A DNA stretch of 64,000 bases from an uncultured Lachnospiraceae bacterium. Lineage in GTDB: Bacteria > Bacillota > Clostridia > Lachnospirales > Lachnospiraceae. The DNA lies in NCBI GenBank assembly GCA_910584915.1, contig CAJUDM010000021.1, positions 16,621-80,620 of the forward strand. The letters are read 5' to 3'. Every line of letters begins with the position of its first letter. The first letter of the stretch is position 1. Made by a program: the position numbers and the translations under genes. This document shows, in pieces, positions 18,666-28,131 of the stretch. The notes below the pieces were generated by a model. It saw only the letters and a program-made list of their open reading frames with translations, made no database searches and was not told where the DNA came from.

Positions 18666-18953
18666 AGTCCGGAAACAGGTTCTGTCCGATTATCTGATTC
18701 CATGGAGGAGCATGAGGAGCGCGGCGATATTTGTGCTGTTTCAACCGGAGCATCGAAGAGCCGGATAATGATAAGAATGCAAAACAGGAACAGGTATTAC
18801 TCAAAAGCCCCCATGGTTGACATCGGCGAGGGACTTTTTCACAAACTGCATAAAAAACCCCCTTAAATCCAAAAACTTCCACCCTTTTTTAACAAAAAAG
18901 ACTTTGCTATCATGTAAATATAAAGCAAAATATACAAAAGGAAGGATGAAGGA

Positions 18954-20489
18954 ATGGGTGAGATAATTGTCTCAATGAAGAATATCTGCAAGTCTTTCCC
19001 CGGCGTGAAGGCGCTCGACGGCGTGGATTTTGAACTGCGCTCCGGCGAAGTCCTTGCGCTCCTCGGGGAGAACGGCGCGGGCAAGTCAACGCTCATGAAG
19101 GTGCTGAGCGGCGTCTACACGAGAGATGAAGGTTCCCTTGAGATCTTCGGAAAAGAGTACGGCGATCTGACGCCGAAGCAGGCGCAGGAAGCGGGCGTTG
19201 CGATCATCCATCAGGAGCTGAACATGTGTAAACACCTGACTGTCACGGAGAACATGTTCCTCGGCAGAGAAAAGCGCGGGAAAGTAGCACTCGACAACAG
19301 CTCCATGGAAAAGGAAGCGAAGGAAATACTGGATGATTTGAAGATCGATATCAGTCCGAATCAGATCGTGGGCGAGCTGCCGGTCTCCAAACAGCAGATG
19401 GTAGAGATCGCGAAAGCCCTTTCCATCCATGCGAAGATCCTGATCATGGACGAACCGACCTCCTCCCTGACGGCACGGGAGATCGAGGATCTGTTCCGCA
19501 TCATCAGGAAGCTTAAGAGTGAGGGAAAAGGCATCGTTTACATATCCCATCGTTTAGAGGAACTGCAGCATATCGTGGATCGCGTGACGATCATGCGGGA
19601 CGGCCAGTATATCACGACGATGAACTTTAAGGATACCACGATGGATCAGATCATCGCCCACATGGTGGGGCGTGAGATCAAGGAGAAGTTCCCCAGAGTG
19701 GAGTGCGAAAAGGGAAAGAAGATCTTTGAGGTGAGAAATTTAAATGCCGGACGGATGGTGAGAGATATCAATTTCTCCGCCTACGAGGGTGAGATCGTGG
19801 GCTTTGCCGGGCTGATGGGCGCGGGGCGCACGGAGACCACAAGGGCGATCTTCGGCGTGGATCCGAAGGAGAGCGGCGAGATCTATGTGGACGGCAGGGA
19901 AGTGAAGATCACCTGCCCCATGGACGCCATAAAGAGCGGCGTGGTGCTGGCGCCGGAGGACCGGAAGAAGGACGGGCTCTGCACAAAGCTTTCCATCCGC
20001 CACAATCTGGCGCTGCCGAATCTGGATATCGTCTGCAACAAGCTGGGCGTGGTGAGCAGCAAAACCGAGGAGAAGCTCTGCGAGAAGGCGGTGGAGGATT
20101 TGAAGATCAAGACGCCCAATGTGGAGATCGATTCGGGCAACCTCTCCGGCGGCAACCAGCAGAAGGTCGTGGTCGGAAAATGGCTGGCAAGGGATTCGAG
20201 AGTGGTGATCTTCGACGAGCCCACAAGGGGTATCGATGTGGGGGCGAAGGTGGAAATATACCACCTGATGAACGATCTGAAAAAGCAGGGCATCGCGGTC
20301 GTCTTTGTCTCATCGGAAATGCCCGAGGTGATGGGTATCGCGGACCGCATCATCGTGATGTGCGACGGGCGTATCACGGGCGAGGTGATGGCGCGGGAGA
20401 CGACGCAGAACGAGATCCTGACGCTGGCTACCACCTTTGAGGATAAAAAGATAGGAAAGAGTGAGGGAGGAAACGAAGAGCATGAGTAA
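18954..20489 (+). CDS. Sugar ABC transporter ATPase, RbsA/MglA type
   Basis: A 511-residue duplicated ATPase. The N-terminal half has a canonical Walker A (GENGAGKST, residues 38-46), the signature region LPVSKQQMVEIAKAL and Walker B LIMDEP. The C-terminal half has the usual altered Walker A (GLMGAGRTE), the signature LSGGNQQKVVVGKWL and VVIFDEPTRGIDVGAK. It energises uptake of a monosaccharide with the permease whose gene overlaps its end by 8 bases. AAAGGAAGGATGAAGG lies before the start. The sugar cannot be read from sequence; ribose, galactose or a related sugar are family possibilities. Confidence 0.93.
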   Translation: MGEIIVSMKNICKSFPGVKALDGVDFELRSGEVLALLGENGAGKSTLMKVLSGVYTRDEGSLEIFGKEYGDLTPKQAQEAGVAIIHQELNMCKHLTVTENMFLGREKRGKVALDNSSMEKEAKEILDDLKIDISPNQIVGELPVSKQQMVEIAKALSIHAKILIMDEPTSSLTAREIEDLFRIIRKLKSEGKGIVYISHRLEELQHIVDRVTIMRDGQYITTMNFKDTTMDQIIAHMVGREIKEKFPRVECEKGKKIFEVRNLNAGRMVRDINFSAYEGEIVGFAGLMGAGRTETTRAIFGVDPKESGEIYVDGREVKITCPMDAIKSGVVLAPEDRKKDGLCTKLSIRHNLALPNLDIVCNKLGVVSSKTEEKLCEKAVEDLKIKTPNVEIDSGNLSGGNQQKVVVGKWLARDSRVVIFDEPTRGIDVGAKVEIYHLMNDLKKQGIAVVFVSSEMPEVMGIADRIIVMCDGRITGEVMARETTQNEILTLATTFEDKKIGKSEGGNEEHE

Positions 20490-21498
20490 TGAAAAGCAAA
20501 GTTCTCTTAGAAAAATAATGGCGATCCGGGGCATGGGCGCCGCGATCACGGCGTTTATCGGACTGATCGTGATCTATGTGGCGTTCGGACTGATCAATCC
20601 GGCGGTCTTCTCCGGACAGAATATCATGAACCTGCTGCGCTCCATGTCAAAATATCTTTTGATCGGTATCGCGCAGAGTTACATACTGATCACCGGCAAC
20701 ATTGATCTGTCCATCGGCTCCATGGTAGGCATGAGCGCCATGGTGGCGGCGACTTTGATGAGCAGAGGCGTGAATCCGGTCATTGCGATCGTGGTAGCCC
20801 TCGCCTGCTGTCTGGTATGCGGCGTGGTCAATGGTTTTCTCGTGGGCAAATTCAAACTGCCGCCCTTCATCGCGACCCTGGGCACCATGTTTATCACAAG
20901 GGGCGTGGCGTACATGGTGAACAGCAACCGCAACACGGACGCCATCGCCACCGGTATCGGCAAGGAGGCGGGGGACAGCTTCCAGAATATTTTCTACTAC
21001 GGGACGACGTTTGGCGTCTACAACACATTCTGGATCGCGCTGATCTTCTTCATCATTTTCTTCTTCCTGCTCTCCAAGACAAGAACGGGAAGGCATATAT
21101 ACGCCATCGGCTCCAACATCGATGCGGCGAAGCTCTCCGGCGTAAACGTGGTGGCGACCACCACCAAGGCTTATCTGGTCAGCGCGGTGTGCTCCTGTGT
21201 GGTGGGATTGATCCTCTGCGCACAGGCGGGCATGGGTAACATGGAAGCCGGCAATATGTACGAGATGTACGGCGTCGCGGCGGGCGTGATCGGCGGCGTG
21301 TCACCCCTCGGCGGCACAGGACTTTTACTCGGAACCTTCGCGGGCGCGGCGGTATGGCAGACACTGGAGAACGGGCTCAATATGATCGGCGCCCAGGTCG
21401 GCATCCAGCGGGTGGTCATCGGCGTGATCGTGGTGGCGGCAGTACTTCTGGACGTAGTCGTAAGGGGCGGACAGTTCAAGAAGAAAAAAGGGAACTAA
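20482..21498 (+). CDS. Sugar ABC transporter permease, RbsC/MglC type
   Basis: A 338-residue permease of the RbsC/MglC branch with eight to ten membrane segments. Characteristic stretches are ITGNIDLSIGSMVGMSAMVA, PPFIATLGTMFITRG and AIGSNIDAAKLSGVNV. The ATG at 20482 overlaps the ATPase stop by 8 bases with GGAGG upstream, so the two genes are translationally coupled. It works as a homodimer with the upstream ATPase and the binding protein downstream. Confidence 0.92.
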   Translation: MSNEKQSSLRKIMAIRGMGAAITAFIGLIVIYVAFGLINPAVFSGQNIMNLLRSMSKYLLIGIAQSYILITGNIDLSIGSMVGMSAMVAATLMSRGVNPVIAIVVALACCLVCGVVNGFLVGKFKLPPFIATLGTMFITRGVAYMVNSNRNTDAIATGIGKEAGDSFQNIFYYGTTFGVYNTFWIALIFFIIFFFLLSKTRTGRHIYAIGSNIDAAKLSGVNVVATTTKAYLVSAVCSCVVGLILCAQAGMGNMEAGNMYEMYGVAAGVIGGVSPLGGTGLLLGTFAGAAVWQTLENGLNMIGAQVGIQRVVIGVIVVAAVLLDVVVRGGQFKKKKGN

Positions 21499-21654
21499 CC
21501 GCAGGGGCGATGAGCCCATGCGTTAGTATATAAAAACAGCAGAGACACGGACGGCGCACAGGAAAATTTACAGATGCGGAGCAGATGGAAATTTGTCCTC
21601 AGGAAAAGTGTGCCGGGAGTGTATCTGCGGAACTAATAATAGGAGGAAAGAAGA

Positions 21655-23487
21655 ATGAAAAAGAAACTGTTAAGTTTACTCTGCGGCGTGACTATGCTGG
21701 CAGCGGCGCTTACAGGCTGCGGCAGTCAGAGTGCGGATGCACCGGCGGCGACAGAAGGTGAGGCGACAGAGGCGCCTGCTTCCGGGGACGGGTCAAAGAT
21801 CGCTCTGATCACGATGGACTCCATCGACCAGCACTGGATCAGCCTGAACGAAGGTGCGCAGAAGGCGGCGGGCGAGCTGGGCGTGGAAGTGACATTCATG
21901 TCACCTAACACAAAGGATGACGCACAGCAGATCGAATGTGTGAACAATGCGGTGGCAGGCGGCTATGCGGCGATCATCGTAGCGGCAAACGGTCCCGACG
22001 CGATCTCTTCCGCACTGAAGGAAGCCATCGACGCAGGTATCAAGGTTGTCTATGTGGACTCTCCCGCAAACGTGGACGCGGAAGCGACCTTCTCCACCGA
22101 TAACGTGGCGGCGGGAACCACAGCGGGCGAAGAGATGATCAAAGCCCTCGAAGCGAAAGGCATCACAAGCGGCGACATCGGTATTGTCAACGTGAATGCT
22201 GCGACCCAGTCTACGGTAGACAGAGAAAATGGTTTCAGAAAAGCATTTGAGGGAACAGACTTCAACCTGCTTGAGACACAGTACGGCGAAGGCGATGCGG
22301 CGAAATCCCAGACCATCGCCGAGAACTACATCACACAGAAGGTAGTAGGTATCTTCGGCTGCAACGAAGGATCTACAACAGGAACAGGCAACGCGATCAA
22401 AGCATCCGGCAGCTCCGATATCGTGGGCGTAGGTTTCGATAAGTCCGATGCGATCCAGGGGCTGATCACAGACGGCTATCTGCTCTGCACGATGGCACAG
22501 AATCCGGATGTGATGGGCTATGAAGGCGTGAAAGCGGCGGTTGCGGCGATCGGCGGCGAAGACCTGGGTGGAAAAGTGACAGATACAGGCGTTTCCGTGA
22601 TCGATGCGGCGGCGCTGGGCGGCTCGGCATCTGCGGCATCCGGCGATGCGGTGAAGGCAAGCAAGGCATGGAAGATCGCGCTGATCACGATGGACTCCAT
22701 CGACCAGCATTGGGTAACCTTAAATGAAGGCGCTCAGGCGAAGGCGGAAGAACTTGGCGTGGAAGTGACATTTATGTCCCCCAACACGAAGGATGACGCA
22801 CAGCAGATCGAGTGCGTGAACAACGCGGTAGCAGGCGGCTACGAAGCGATCATCGTGGCGGCAAACGGCCCCGACGCGATCTCTTCCGCATTACAGGAAG
22901 CGATCTCGGCAGGCATCAAGGTTGTCTATGTTGACTCCCCCGCAAACGTGGACGCGGAAGCGACTTTCTCCACAGATAACGTGGCGGCAGGCACCACGGC
23001 GGGCGAAGAGATGATCAAGGCTCTTGAGGCGGCAGGCGTGACAAGCGGCGATATCGGTATCGTGAATGTAAACGCTGCGACACAGTCCACAGTGGACCGT
23101 GAGGAAGGATTCCGCAAGGCATTTGAAGGAACAGGATTCAACCTGCTCGAGACACAGTACGGCGAGGGCGATGCGGCGAAGTCCCAGACCATCGCTGAGA
23201 ACTATATCACCCAGAACGTAGTAGGTATCTTCGGCTGTAACGAAGGTTCCACCACAGGAACGGGCAATGCCATCAAGGCATCCGGCAACTCCGATATCGT
23301 GGGTGTTGGCTTTGATAAATCCGATGCGATCATGAACCTGATCGGCGACGGTTATCTGCTCTGCACGATGGCACAGAATCCCGATGTGATGGGTTCCATG
23401 GGCGTGGAAGCCTGCGTGAAAGCGCTTGAAGGGGAATCTCTCGGCGGAAAAGTGACAGATACGGGGGTTTCCGTACTGACAAAGTAA
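21655..23487 (+). CDS. Double-domain sugar-binding lipoprotein (two fused RbsB-like domains)
   Basis: A 610-residue lipoprotein (lipobox LTGC, Cys22) carrying two complete type-1 periplasmic binding domains in one chain: about residues 47-316 and 339-610, joined by a 22-residue Ala/Ser-rich linker. The usual family member has one domain of about 300 residues. Aligning the domains by eye, roughly 28 of 270 positions differ (about 90 percent identity), and both begin KIALITMDSIDQHW. The repeat period is 876 bases (292 codons). Both domains keep the same loops (SPNTKDDAQQ, VDSPANVDAEATFSTDN, GCNEGSTTGTGNAI), so both probably bind the same sugar. AGGAGG precedes the ATG. It belongs to the upstream ATPase/permease. 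Confidence 0.92.
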   Translation: MKKKLLSLLCGVTMLAAALTGCGSQSADAPAATEGEATEAPASGDGSKIALITMDSIDQHWISLNEGAQKAAGELGVEVTFMSPNTKDDAQQIECVNNAVAGGYAAIIVAANGPDAISSALKEAIDAGIKVVYVDSPANVDAEATFSTDNVAAGTTAGEEMIKALEAKGITSGDIGIVNVNAATQSTVDRENGFRKAFEGTDFNLLETQYGEGDAAKSQTIAENYITQKVVGIFGCNEGSTTGTGNAIKASGSSDIVGVGFDKSDAIQGLITDGYLLCTMAQNPDVMGYEGVKAAVAAIGGEDLGGKVTDTGVSVIDAAALGGSASAASGDAVKASKAWKIALITMDSIDQHWVTLNEGAQAKAEELGVEVTFMSPNTKDDAQQIECVNNAVAGGYEAIIVAANGPDAISSALQEAISAGIKVVYVDSPANVDAEATFSTDNVAAGTTAGEEMIKALEAAGVTSGDIGIVNVNAATQSTVDREEGFRKAFEGTGFNLLETQYGEGDAAKSQTIAENYITQNVVGIFGCNEGSTTGTGNAIKASGNSDIVGVGFDKSDAIMNLIGDGYLLCTMAQNPDVMGSMGVEACVKALEGESLGGKVTDTGVSVLTK

Positions 23488-23514
23488 CAAAGGTTCAGGC
23501 AGTTGCTTAATTTA

Positions 23515-23582
23515 GTGACATAAAGTAAGAAATATTATATAATAGGAGATAGCCGCAGGCGGAGAGCGTGCGGCTATTTCCT
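23515..23582 (+). promoter_or_regulatory. yesNM-type promoter and following hairpin
   Basis: GTGACA (23515-23520), 17 bases and TATAAT (23538-23543) form a promoter just after the binding protein gene. Immediately behind it GATAGCCGC and GCGGCTAT form a GC-rich stem (23549-23577) that would start the new transcript or end the upstream one; it lacks a clean T-run. Confidence 0.55.
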
Positions 23583-23710
23583 CATTGTTTACAGACGGCG
23601 TAAGAGTCCTTGCGGAGTGCGTGGGCGTTGGTTTCGGAACTTTTATGGTTGCTCTTTGCGGGCTTTGGACCGGAAGATGGAAAGGGCGGATGAGAACGAG
23701 GGTGAGATTC

Positions 23711-25303
23711 ATGCAAAAGGTAATTATCGCGGATGATGAGGAGAGGATCTGCCGGTTGATCGAGGCGCTGATCGACTGGGAGAGCCTGCATATGGAAGTG
23801 GCGGCGGTGGCGCACAACGGGCTTGAAGCCGCGGAACTGGTAAAGCGGATACAGCCGGATATTCTGATCACAGATATCAGGATGCCGGGGTGCAGCGGCC
23901 TTGAGCTGATCGAGAAAGTCAAAAAGGAGCAGCCGGAGCTGGAGATCATCATTATCAGCGGCTACGCCCATTTTGATTACGCGAAGAGCGCCATCAAATT
24001 CGGCGTGGGAGAGTACCTCTTAAAGCCCATCAACAAGGCGGAGCTGACCATGACGCTTGCGCGGCTGCGCGGAAAGATCGAGGGGCGCATCAGGGAGCAG
24101 GAGGACAAGCAGCAGCTGGAGAGAAAGACCAAAAAGGATGTGGTAAGGCTGCGGGAGCTTCTGCTGGAGCGGCTTCTGGAGCAAAAAGAAGAGAACCTTA
24201 CCTTCGAGCGCCTGAGAGAAGAATATTATCTGGACATGCAGCCCGGCTTTTTTCAGGCGATCTGGCTTAAAATAGACAGCCCGGAGGAACTGGGAGAAGA
24301 AGGAAAACATATTGTGATAGAGCGTTCGGGGAGGCTTCTTTTGAGCAGCCTTGGCGGAAAATGTTTTGATATGCTCTGTATGGACAGGGACTGGGGGGGT
24401 ACGATCGGCATTCTGAATTACGCGAAGAATAAGCAGGATGAGATCCGGCGTATTTTAAAGGACTGCCTGAACCAGCTTGAGAGCGGGAAAAACCTGTATG
24501 GAGACATCGCCTTTTCGATGGCGGTGGGCGGCGTTGTGACGGAACCGTCACTGATCGGGAAATCGTTGAAGGAGGCTTCGGTGATCATAGAGGAGCGCCT
24601 GGTAAAAGGGACCGGGAGACTGCTTGAACATATGCCGGAGGGACACTCTTCCCTCCATGAGAAAAGCCTTCTGGAAAAATATCTGCGGACGATCACCCAC
24701 GCTATCGAGATCATGAGCGAGGAGGAAGCGCAGAAGGCGCTTGAGGGGATCAAAGCGGAGATATCCGGGGTGAGGGATGTGCGGGGCTATGAACTGCTTG
24801 AACTGGTGAATTCCTGCGGTGCCCTGTTTTTGAGCCAGGTGGAATCAAAGGACAGGCGCGAGAAACTCCAGCATTTTTCGGACCGGTGCAGGCAGTGCGC
24901 ATCCCAGGAGGGACTGTTCGGAGTGCTTGAGGGCTTGCAGAAAACCTACATCCGGGAGCTGGTGCAGCAGCGCGAGGGGGATATGGTGCGCCCGATCCGT
25001 CAGGCAAAGCAGTATATCCAGAATCATTTCAGCGAACCCATCACTCAGGAGGAGGTCAGCGGCGCAGTAGGGCTCTCCAGCACCTATTTCAGCGCCCTGT
25101 TCAAGAAGGAAGAGGGAGAGGGGTTTGCGAAATACCTGACCGGCGTGCGCATGGAGCAGGCAAAGATCATGCTGCGGGAGAGCACGGCTTCGGTCTCGGA
25201 AGTCTGCCGCAGGGTGGGCTACAATGACCTGAAACATTTCACCCACAATTTTGAGAAGGCGACGGGCTTAAAACCGTCGGCGTACCGGAAACTGTACGGA
25301 TAG
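23711..25303 (+). CDS. YesN-like response regulator with AraC-type DNA-binding domain
   Basis: A 530-residue regulator. Residues 1-125 are a receiver domain (VIIADDEERICRLIEAL, phosphoacceptor Asp55 in ITDIRMPG, Lys in LLKPINKAEL). A long central region with coiled-coil-like helices follows. The last 100 residues are two AraC helix-turn-helix motifs (EEVSGAVGLSSTYFSALFKK and VSEVCRRVGYNDLKHFTHNF). The start at 23711 is chosen because MQKVIIADDEE is the normal receiver start; the longer frame to 23585 has no receiver homology. It pairs with the histidine kinase downstream and probably controls the ABC operon upstream. Confidence 0.92.
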   Translation: MQKVIIADDEERICRLIEALIDWESLHMEVAAVAHNGLEAAELVKRIQPDILITDIRMPGCSGLELIEKVKKEQPELEIIIISGYAHFDYAKSAIKFGVGEYLLKPINKAELTMTLARLRGKIEGRIREQEDKQQLERKTKKDVVRLRELLLERLLEQKEENLTFERLREEYYLDMQPGFFQAIWLKIDSPEELGEEGKHIVIERSGRLLLSSLGGKCFDMLCMDRDWGGTIGILNYAKNKQDEIRRILKDCLNQLESGKNLYGDIAFSMAVGGVVTEPSLIGKSLKEASVIIEERLVKGTGRLLEHMPEGHSSLHEKSLLEKYLRTITHAIEIMSEEEAQKALEGIKAEISGVRDVRGYELLELVNSCGALFLSQVESKDRREKLQHFSDRCRQCASQEGLFGVLEGLQKTYIRELVQQREGDMVRPIRQAKQYIQNHFSEPITQEEVSGAVGLSSTYFSALFKKEEGEGFAKYLTGVRMEQAKIMLRESTASVSEVCRRVGYNDLKHFTHNFEKATGLKPSAYRKLYG

Positions 25304-25404
25304 GAAGCGCATCCGCGGTGCTGCGGGAGAGCGTGTGGCACAGTGGGAGATGCCGGGGAACAATAACGGGCTGAAAGATATACTTATGATATCCGGGAGA
25401 ATAT

Positions 25405-26475
25405 ATGAGAAAACATAACCGCTGGAAGTACATATCGAACAGGGCTTTTATCCTGATGGCTGTGGCGTCCGGTTTTCTGGTATTGCAGATACTGATACAG
25501 TGTATCCTGTTTTTCCGCGGGGAAGCCCCCTTCTGGCAGGTGGTGCTCATCTTTGTGTTTACGGTGGGTTTTGCGGCGGCGCTCTGGATCTTTGTGGTGC
25601 GCCCCTATAAACGCACACAGATGATGATGCGGCGGATTCTGGACGGTTATATCCTGCCGGATAAGGAGCTTTTCGACAAGGCGCTGTTGACACCGACGAT
25701 GGAGATGGAGATCGAGCGGATCGAGCAGGTATTGAAATCCCCGGAGATGATGGATCTGAACAAAAGGCAGGCACAGTATCTGGCGCTGCAGAATCAGATC
25801 AATCCCCACTTTCTGTACAATACGCTGGAGAGTATCCGTGGGGAGGCACTGATCGCAGGGATGGACAATATCGCCGATATGACCGAGGCGCTGGCAAAGT
25901 TTTTCCGCTACACGATCACGAAGGTGGAAAATCTTGTGTCGGTGGAGGAGGAACTGGACAACTGTGAGACTTATTTCCTGATTCAGAAATACCGTTTCGG
26001 AAGCCGCCTGCAGCTTCATATTTTATATGAGGAAGAAAACAGGGAGAGTATTATGAACTGCCGCATTCCAAAGCTGACCCTGCAGCCGATCCTCGAAAAC
26101 AGCATTATCCACGGCACGGAGTTAAAAATTGGCACGGGAAATCTGACGATCCAGTTTGAGCAGACGGACAGGCGGCTGATCATTCGCATCTCCGACGACG
26201 GTGTGGGGATGGATGAGCAGACACTGGCAAAGCTGAACAGGCAGCTCGGCAGAGGCGGGAAGGCGCTGACTGATAACAAGGAGAAGAAGGGCGGTATCGC
26301 TTTAGTCAATGTCAATAACAGAATCCATCTGTTGTTCGGGGAACAGTACGGTATGCATGTCTATTCCATTCAGGGGAAGGGAACGGATGTGGAGGTGACG
26401 CTTCCGGTGGTGACGTCGGCGGCGGATAGTGTGAGAAGTGCTTCTAGAACTCAGCAGCAGAAGCTGCTTCGTTAA
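25405..26475 (+). CDS. YesM-like sensor histidine kinase without external sensor
   Basis: A 356-residue kinase of the LytS/YesM class. Two membrane segments (about 14-37 and 43-65) are separated by only about five residues, so there is no extracytoplasmic sensor domain, unlike most YesM kinases. The dimerisation/phosphorylation motif is ALQNQINPHFLYNTLESIRG with His135. The ATPase domain has the N box LTLQPILENSIIHG and the G box ISDDGVGMDE. The start at 25405 has GGGAGAATAT upstream. It is the partner of the preceding regulator. How it perceives sugar is unclear; the fused binding protein or the degenerate ATPase next door could supply the signal. Confidence 0.9.
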   Translation: MRKHNRWKYISNRAFILMAVASGFLVLQILIQCILFFRGEAPFWQVVLIFVFTVGFAAALWIFVVRPYKRTQMMMRRILDGYILPDKELFDKALLTPTMEMEIERIEQVLKSPEMMDLNKRQAQYLALQNQINPHFLYNTLESIRGEALIAGMDNIADMTEALAKFFRYTITKVENLVSVEEELDNCETYFLIQKYRFGSRLQLHILYEEENRESIMNCRIPKLTLQPILENSIIHGTELKIGTGNLTIQFEQTDRRLIIRISDDGVGMDEQTLAKLNRQLGRGGKALTDNKEKKGGIALVNVNNRIHLLFGEQYGMHVYSIQGKGTDVEVTLPVVTSAADSVRSASRTQQQKLLR

Positions 26476-26540
26476 GAAGTACTAAGTCTGCGAAGCAGAC
26501 TTTTCTCACACAGGAGAATGCCTGAAATACGGCATTCTCC
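26464..26540. repeat. Paired hairpins, including CAGGAGAATGC element copy 2
   Basis: CTGCTTCG (26464-26471) pairs with CGAAGCAG (26491-26498), followed by ACTTTT. Then GGAGAATGCC (26513-26522) pairs with GGCATTCTCC (26531-26540). The second hairpin closely resembles the one at 3302-3331. They lie between the kinase and the degenerate ABC gene and could reduce read-through or protect the upstream mRNA. Confidence 0.6.
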
Positions 26541-26600
26541 GCACGGATTTGAGTCACAGCAAAGCTGTGATATGGCGGATAGTGTGGAGATGAGGAAACG

Positions 26601-28055
26601 ATGAGGCAGGAGATATTCCGCATGGAGCGCGTGACCTATTCGGAGCGGGGCGTAAAGAAACTGGAACATTTCAATATGCAGATCTACGCGGGGGAGGTCA
26701 TGGGGCTGATCCCGGTCAACGCACACGGTAAGCAGGCGATCTTAAAGCTTTTGCAGAATAACCTGCCGCTCTATGACGGGTATATTTATTATGGGGGGGA
26801 ACTCGTCAACTCCTGGCGGGAATCCTCCAGAAAGAGCAACCGGGTGAGTGTGATCCAGGCGCAGAACCGGCTGGTCAACGGGATGACGGTGGCGGACAAT
26901 ATTTTTGTGCTGCGGCAGGGGTTCAGACAGTATGTGCTGCAGATGTCGGTGCTGAAAAAGCAGCTTTTGCCGTTTATGCAGGATATCGGCATGGATATTT
27001 CGGCGGAGACGAGAGTGGAAAATCTCTCTTCTTTTGAGCGGGTGGTGGTGGAACTGCTGAAGGCGGTGGTGATGGGATACCGTCTGATCGTGCTGGATGA
27101 GATCAGTATTTTTGTCAGTGGGAAGGAGATGCAGAAACTTTTCGGCATCATGCGTCATTACACGGATCAGGGATTTTCGTTTCTCTATATCAGTTCTCAT
27201 TTTGAGGAGATACTGCCGCTTTGTGACCGCACTGGTTTTTTGTGCAACGGACGCCTGCAGAAAGTTGTACAGAAGGCGGATATGAACCGGAAATATCTGC
27301 AGGAGTGTCTTCAGGGGTATGACAGGAATGTATGGGGATACCCGGAGAACGGACACAGGCGTCCTGCCGGACGAAAGATTTTTCTGGAAGCGGCATTGTC
27401 TGACGGAAAGAAATTGTGGAAATATTCTTTTTACGTCAGGGAAGGGGAATGTCTGACAATCCAGGCACAGGATGATCAGATCCTGAAGTCCTGTGTCCAG
27501 TTTCTGACGGGGGAAGAGAGCCGGATCGTGATGGATGGCAGAAGGAGAAAAATTTCTGCGGACAAAGAGATCGCGGTGGTCTCCCAGCAGCCCACCCTCA
27601 CCATGATCTTTCCGGATATGAGTTATATGGATAATCTGTGTATGGGACTGGCAAGACGGATGCCGGATGTATTCAGCGGCAGGAAGATCAGAGCCAGCAT
27701 CCGGCGGGAGTATATTCCCATTTTGGGAGAGGAAGTTTTTGAAGGATCCGTGGAAGGGCTTTCTGAGAGACAAAAGTATCAGCTTGTCTACACAAGGATC
27801 ATCCTGCAAAAGCCAAGGGTGGCATTTCTGATCCAGCCTTTTATGGGCGCGGATATGCCGCACCGCCGTTTCATATGGGAGATGCTGGAGGGGCTTCTGG
27901 ATAAGGGGATCGCTCTGATACTGCTTTCAGTAAATCCTCTGGATACCTGGCTTGTGGCGGAGAGGACTTTGCTGCTGGACTACGGGGGAATCCTCGAGGA
28001 GAGGCGGGAACTGGAGGAGCACAAGAATTCGTATCAGTTCATGAGGGGAAACTAA
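26601..28055 (+). CDS. Degenerate duplicated ABC ATPase of RbsA type
   Basis: A 484-residue protein with the two-half layout of RbsA/MglA ATPases but without intact nucleotide sites. Where the first Walker A should be it reads PVNAHGKQAILKLL, lacking the Gly-rich GxxGxGKS/T pattern. The signature position reads LSSFERVVVELLKAV instead of LSGGQ. A Walker B-like LIVLDE remains. In the second half GECLTIQAQDDQILKSC replaces the P-loop and LSERQKYQLVYTRIIL stands for the signature. ATP hydrolysis is unlikely; a regulatory or scaffold role is more plausible. It starts 126 bases after the kinase gene and is followed by the aldose-epimerase-like gene. The reading frame is intact, so it is not an ordinary pseudogene. 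Confidence 0.75.
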   Translation: MRQEIFRMERVTYSERGVKKLEHFNMQIYAGEVMGLIPVNAHGKQAILKLLQNNLPLYDGYIYYGGELVNSWRESSRKSNRVSVIQAQNRLVNGMTVADNIFVLRQGFRQYVLQMSVLKKQLLPFMQDIGMDISAETRVENLSSFERVVVELLKAVVMGYRLIVLDEISIFVSGKEMQKLFGIMRHYTDQGFSFLYISSHFEEILPLCDRTGFLCNGRLQKVVQKADMNRKYLQECLQGYDRNVWGYPENGHRRPAGRKIFLEAALSDGKKLWKYSFYVREGECLTIQAQDDQILKSCVQFLTGEESRIVMDGRRRKISADKEIAVVSQQPTLTMIFPDMSYMDNLCMGLARRMPDVFSGRKIRASIRREYIPILGEEVFEGSVEGLSERQKYQLVYTRIILQKPRVAFLIQPFMGADMPHRRFIWEMLEGLLDKGIALILLSVNPLDTWLVAERTLLLDYGGILEERRELEEHKNSYQFMRGN

Positions 28056-28131
28056 GGTGCGGCAAGGCTGGGCGAAGCCGGATGAATACGGACCCGCAGA
28101 AACAAAGACAACAGCGAAGGAGGAGTTTGCA

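Noticed and set aside
18633..18866. Open frame of 77 codons between the hydrolase pair and the RbsA-type ATPase
   Set aside because: It overlaps the terminator at 18638-18665, has no ribosome site and no recognisable protein pattern.
26601..28055. Degenerate ABC ATPase as a pseudogene
   Set aside because: The 484-codon frame is intact with a normal ribosome site, and motif loss is confined to the nucleotide sites, which fits a repurposed protein better than decay.
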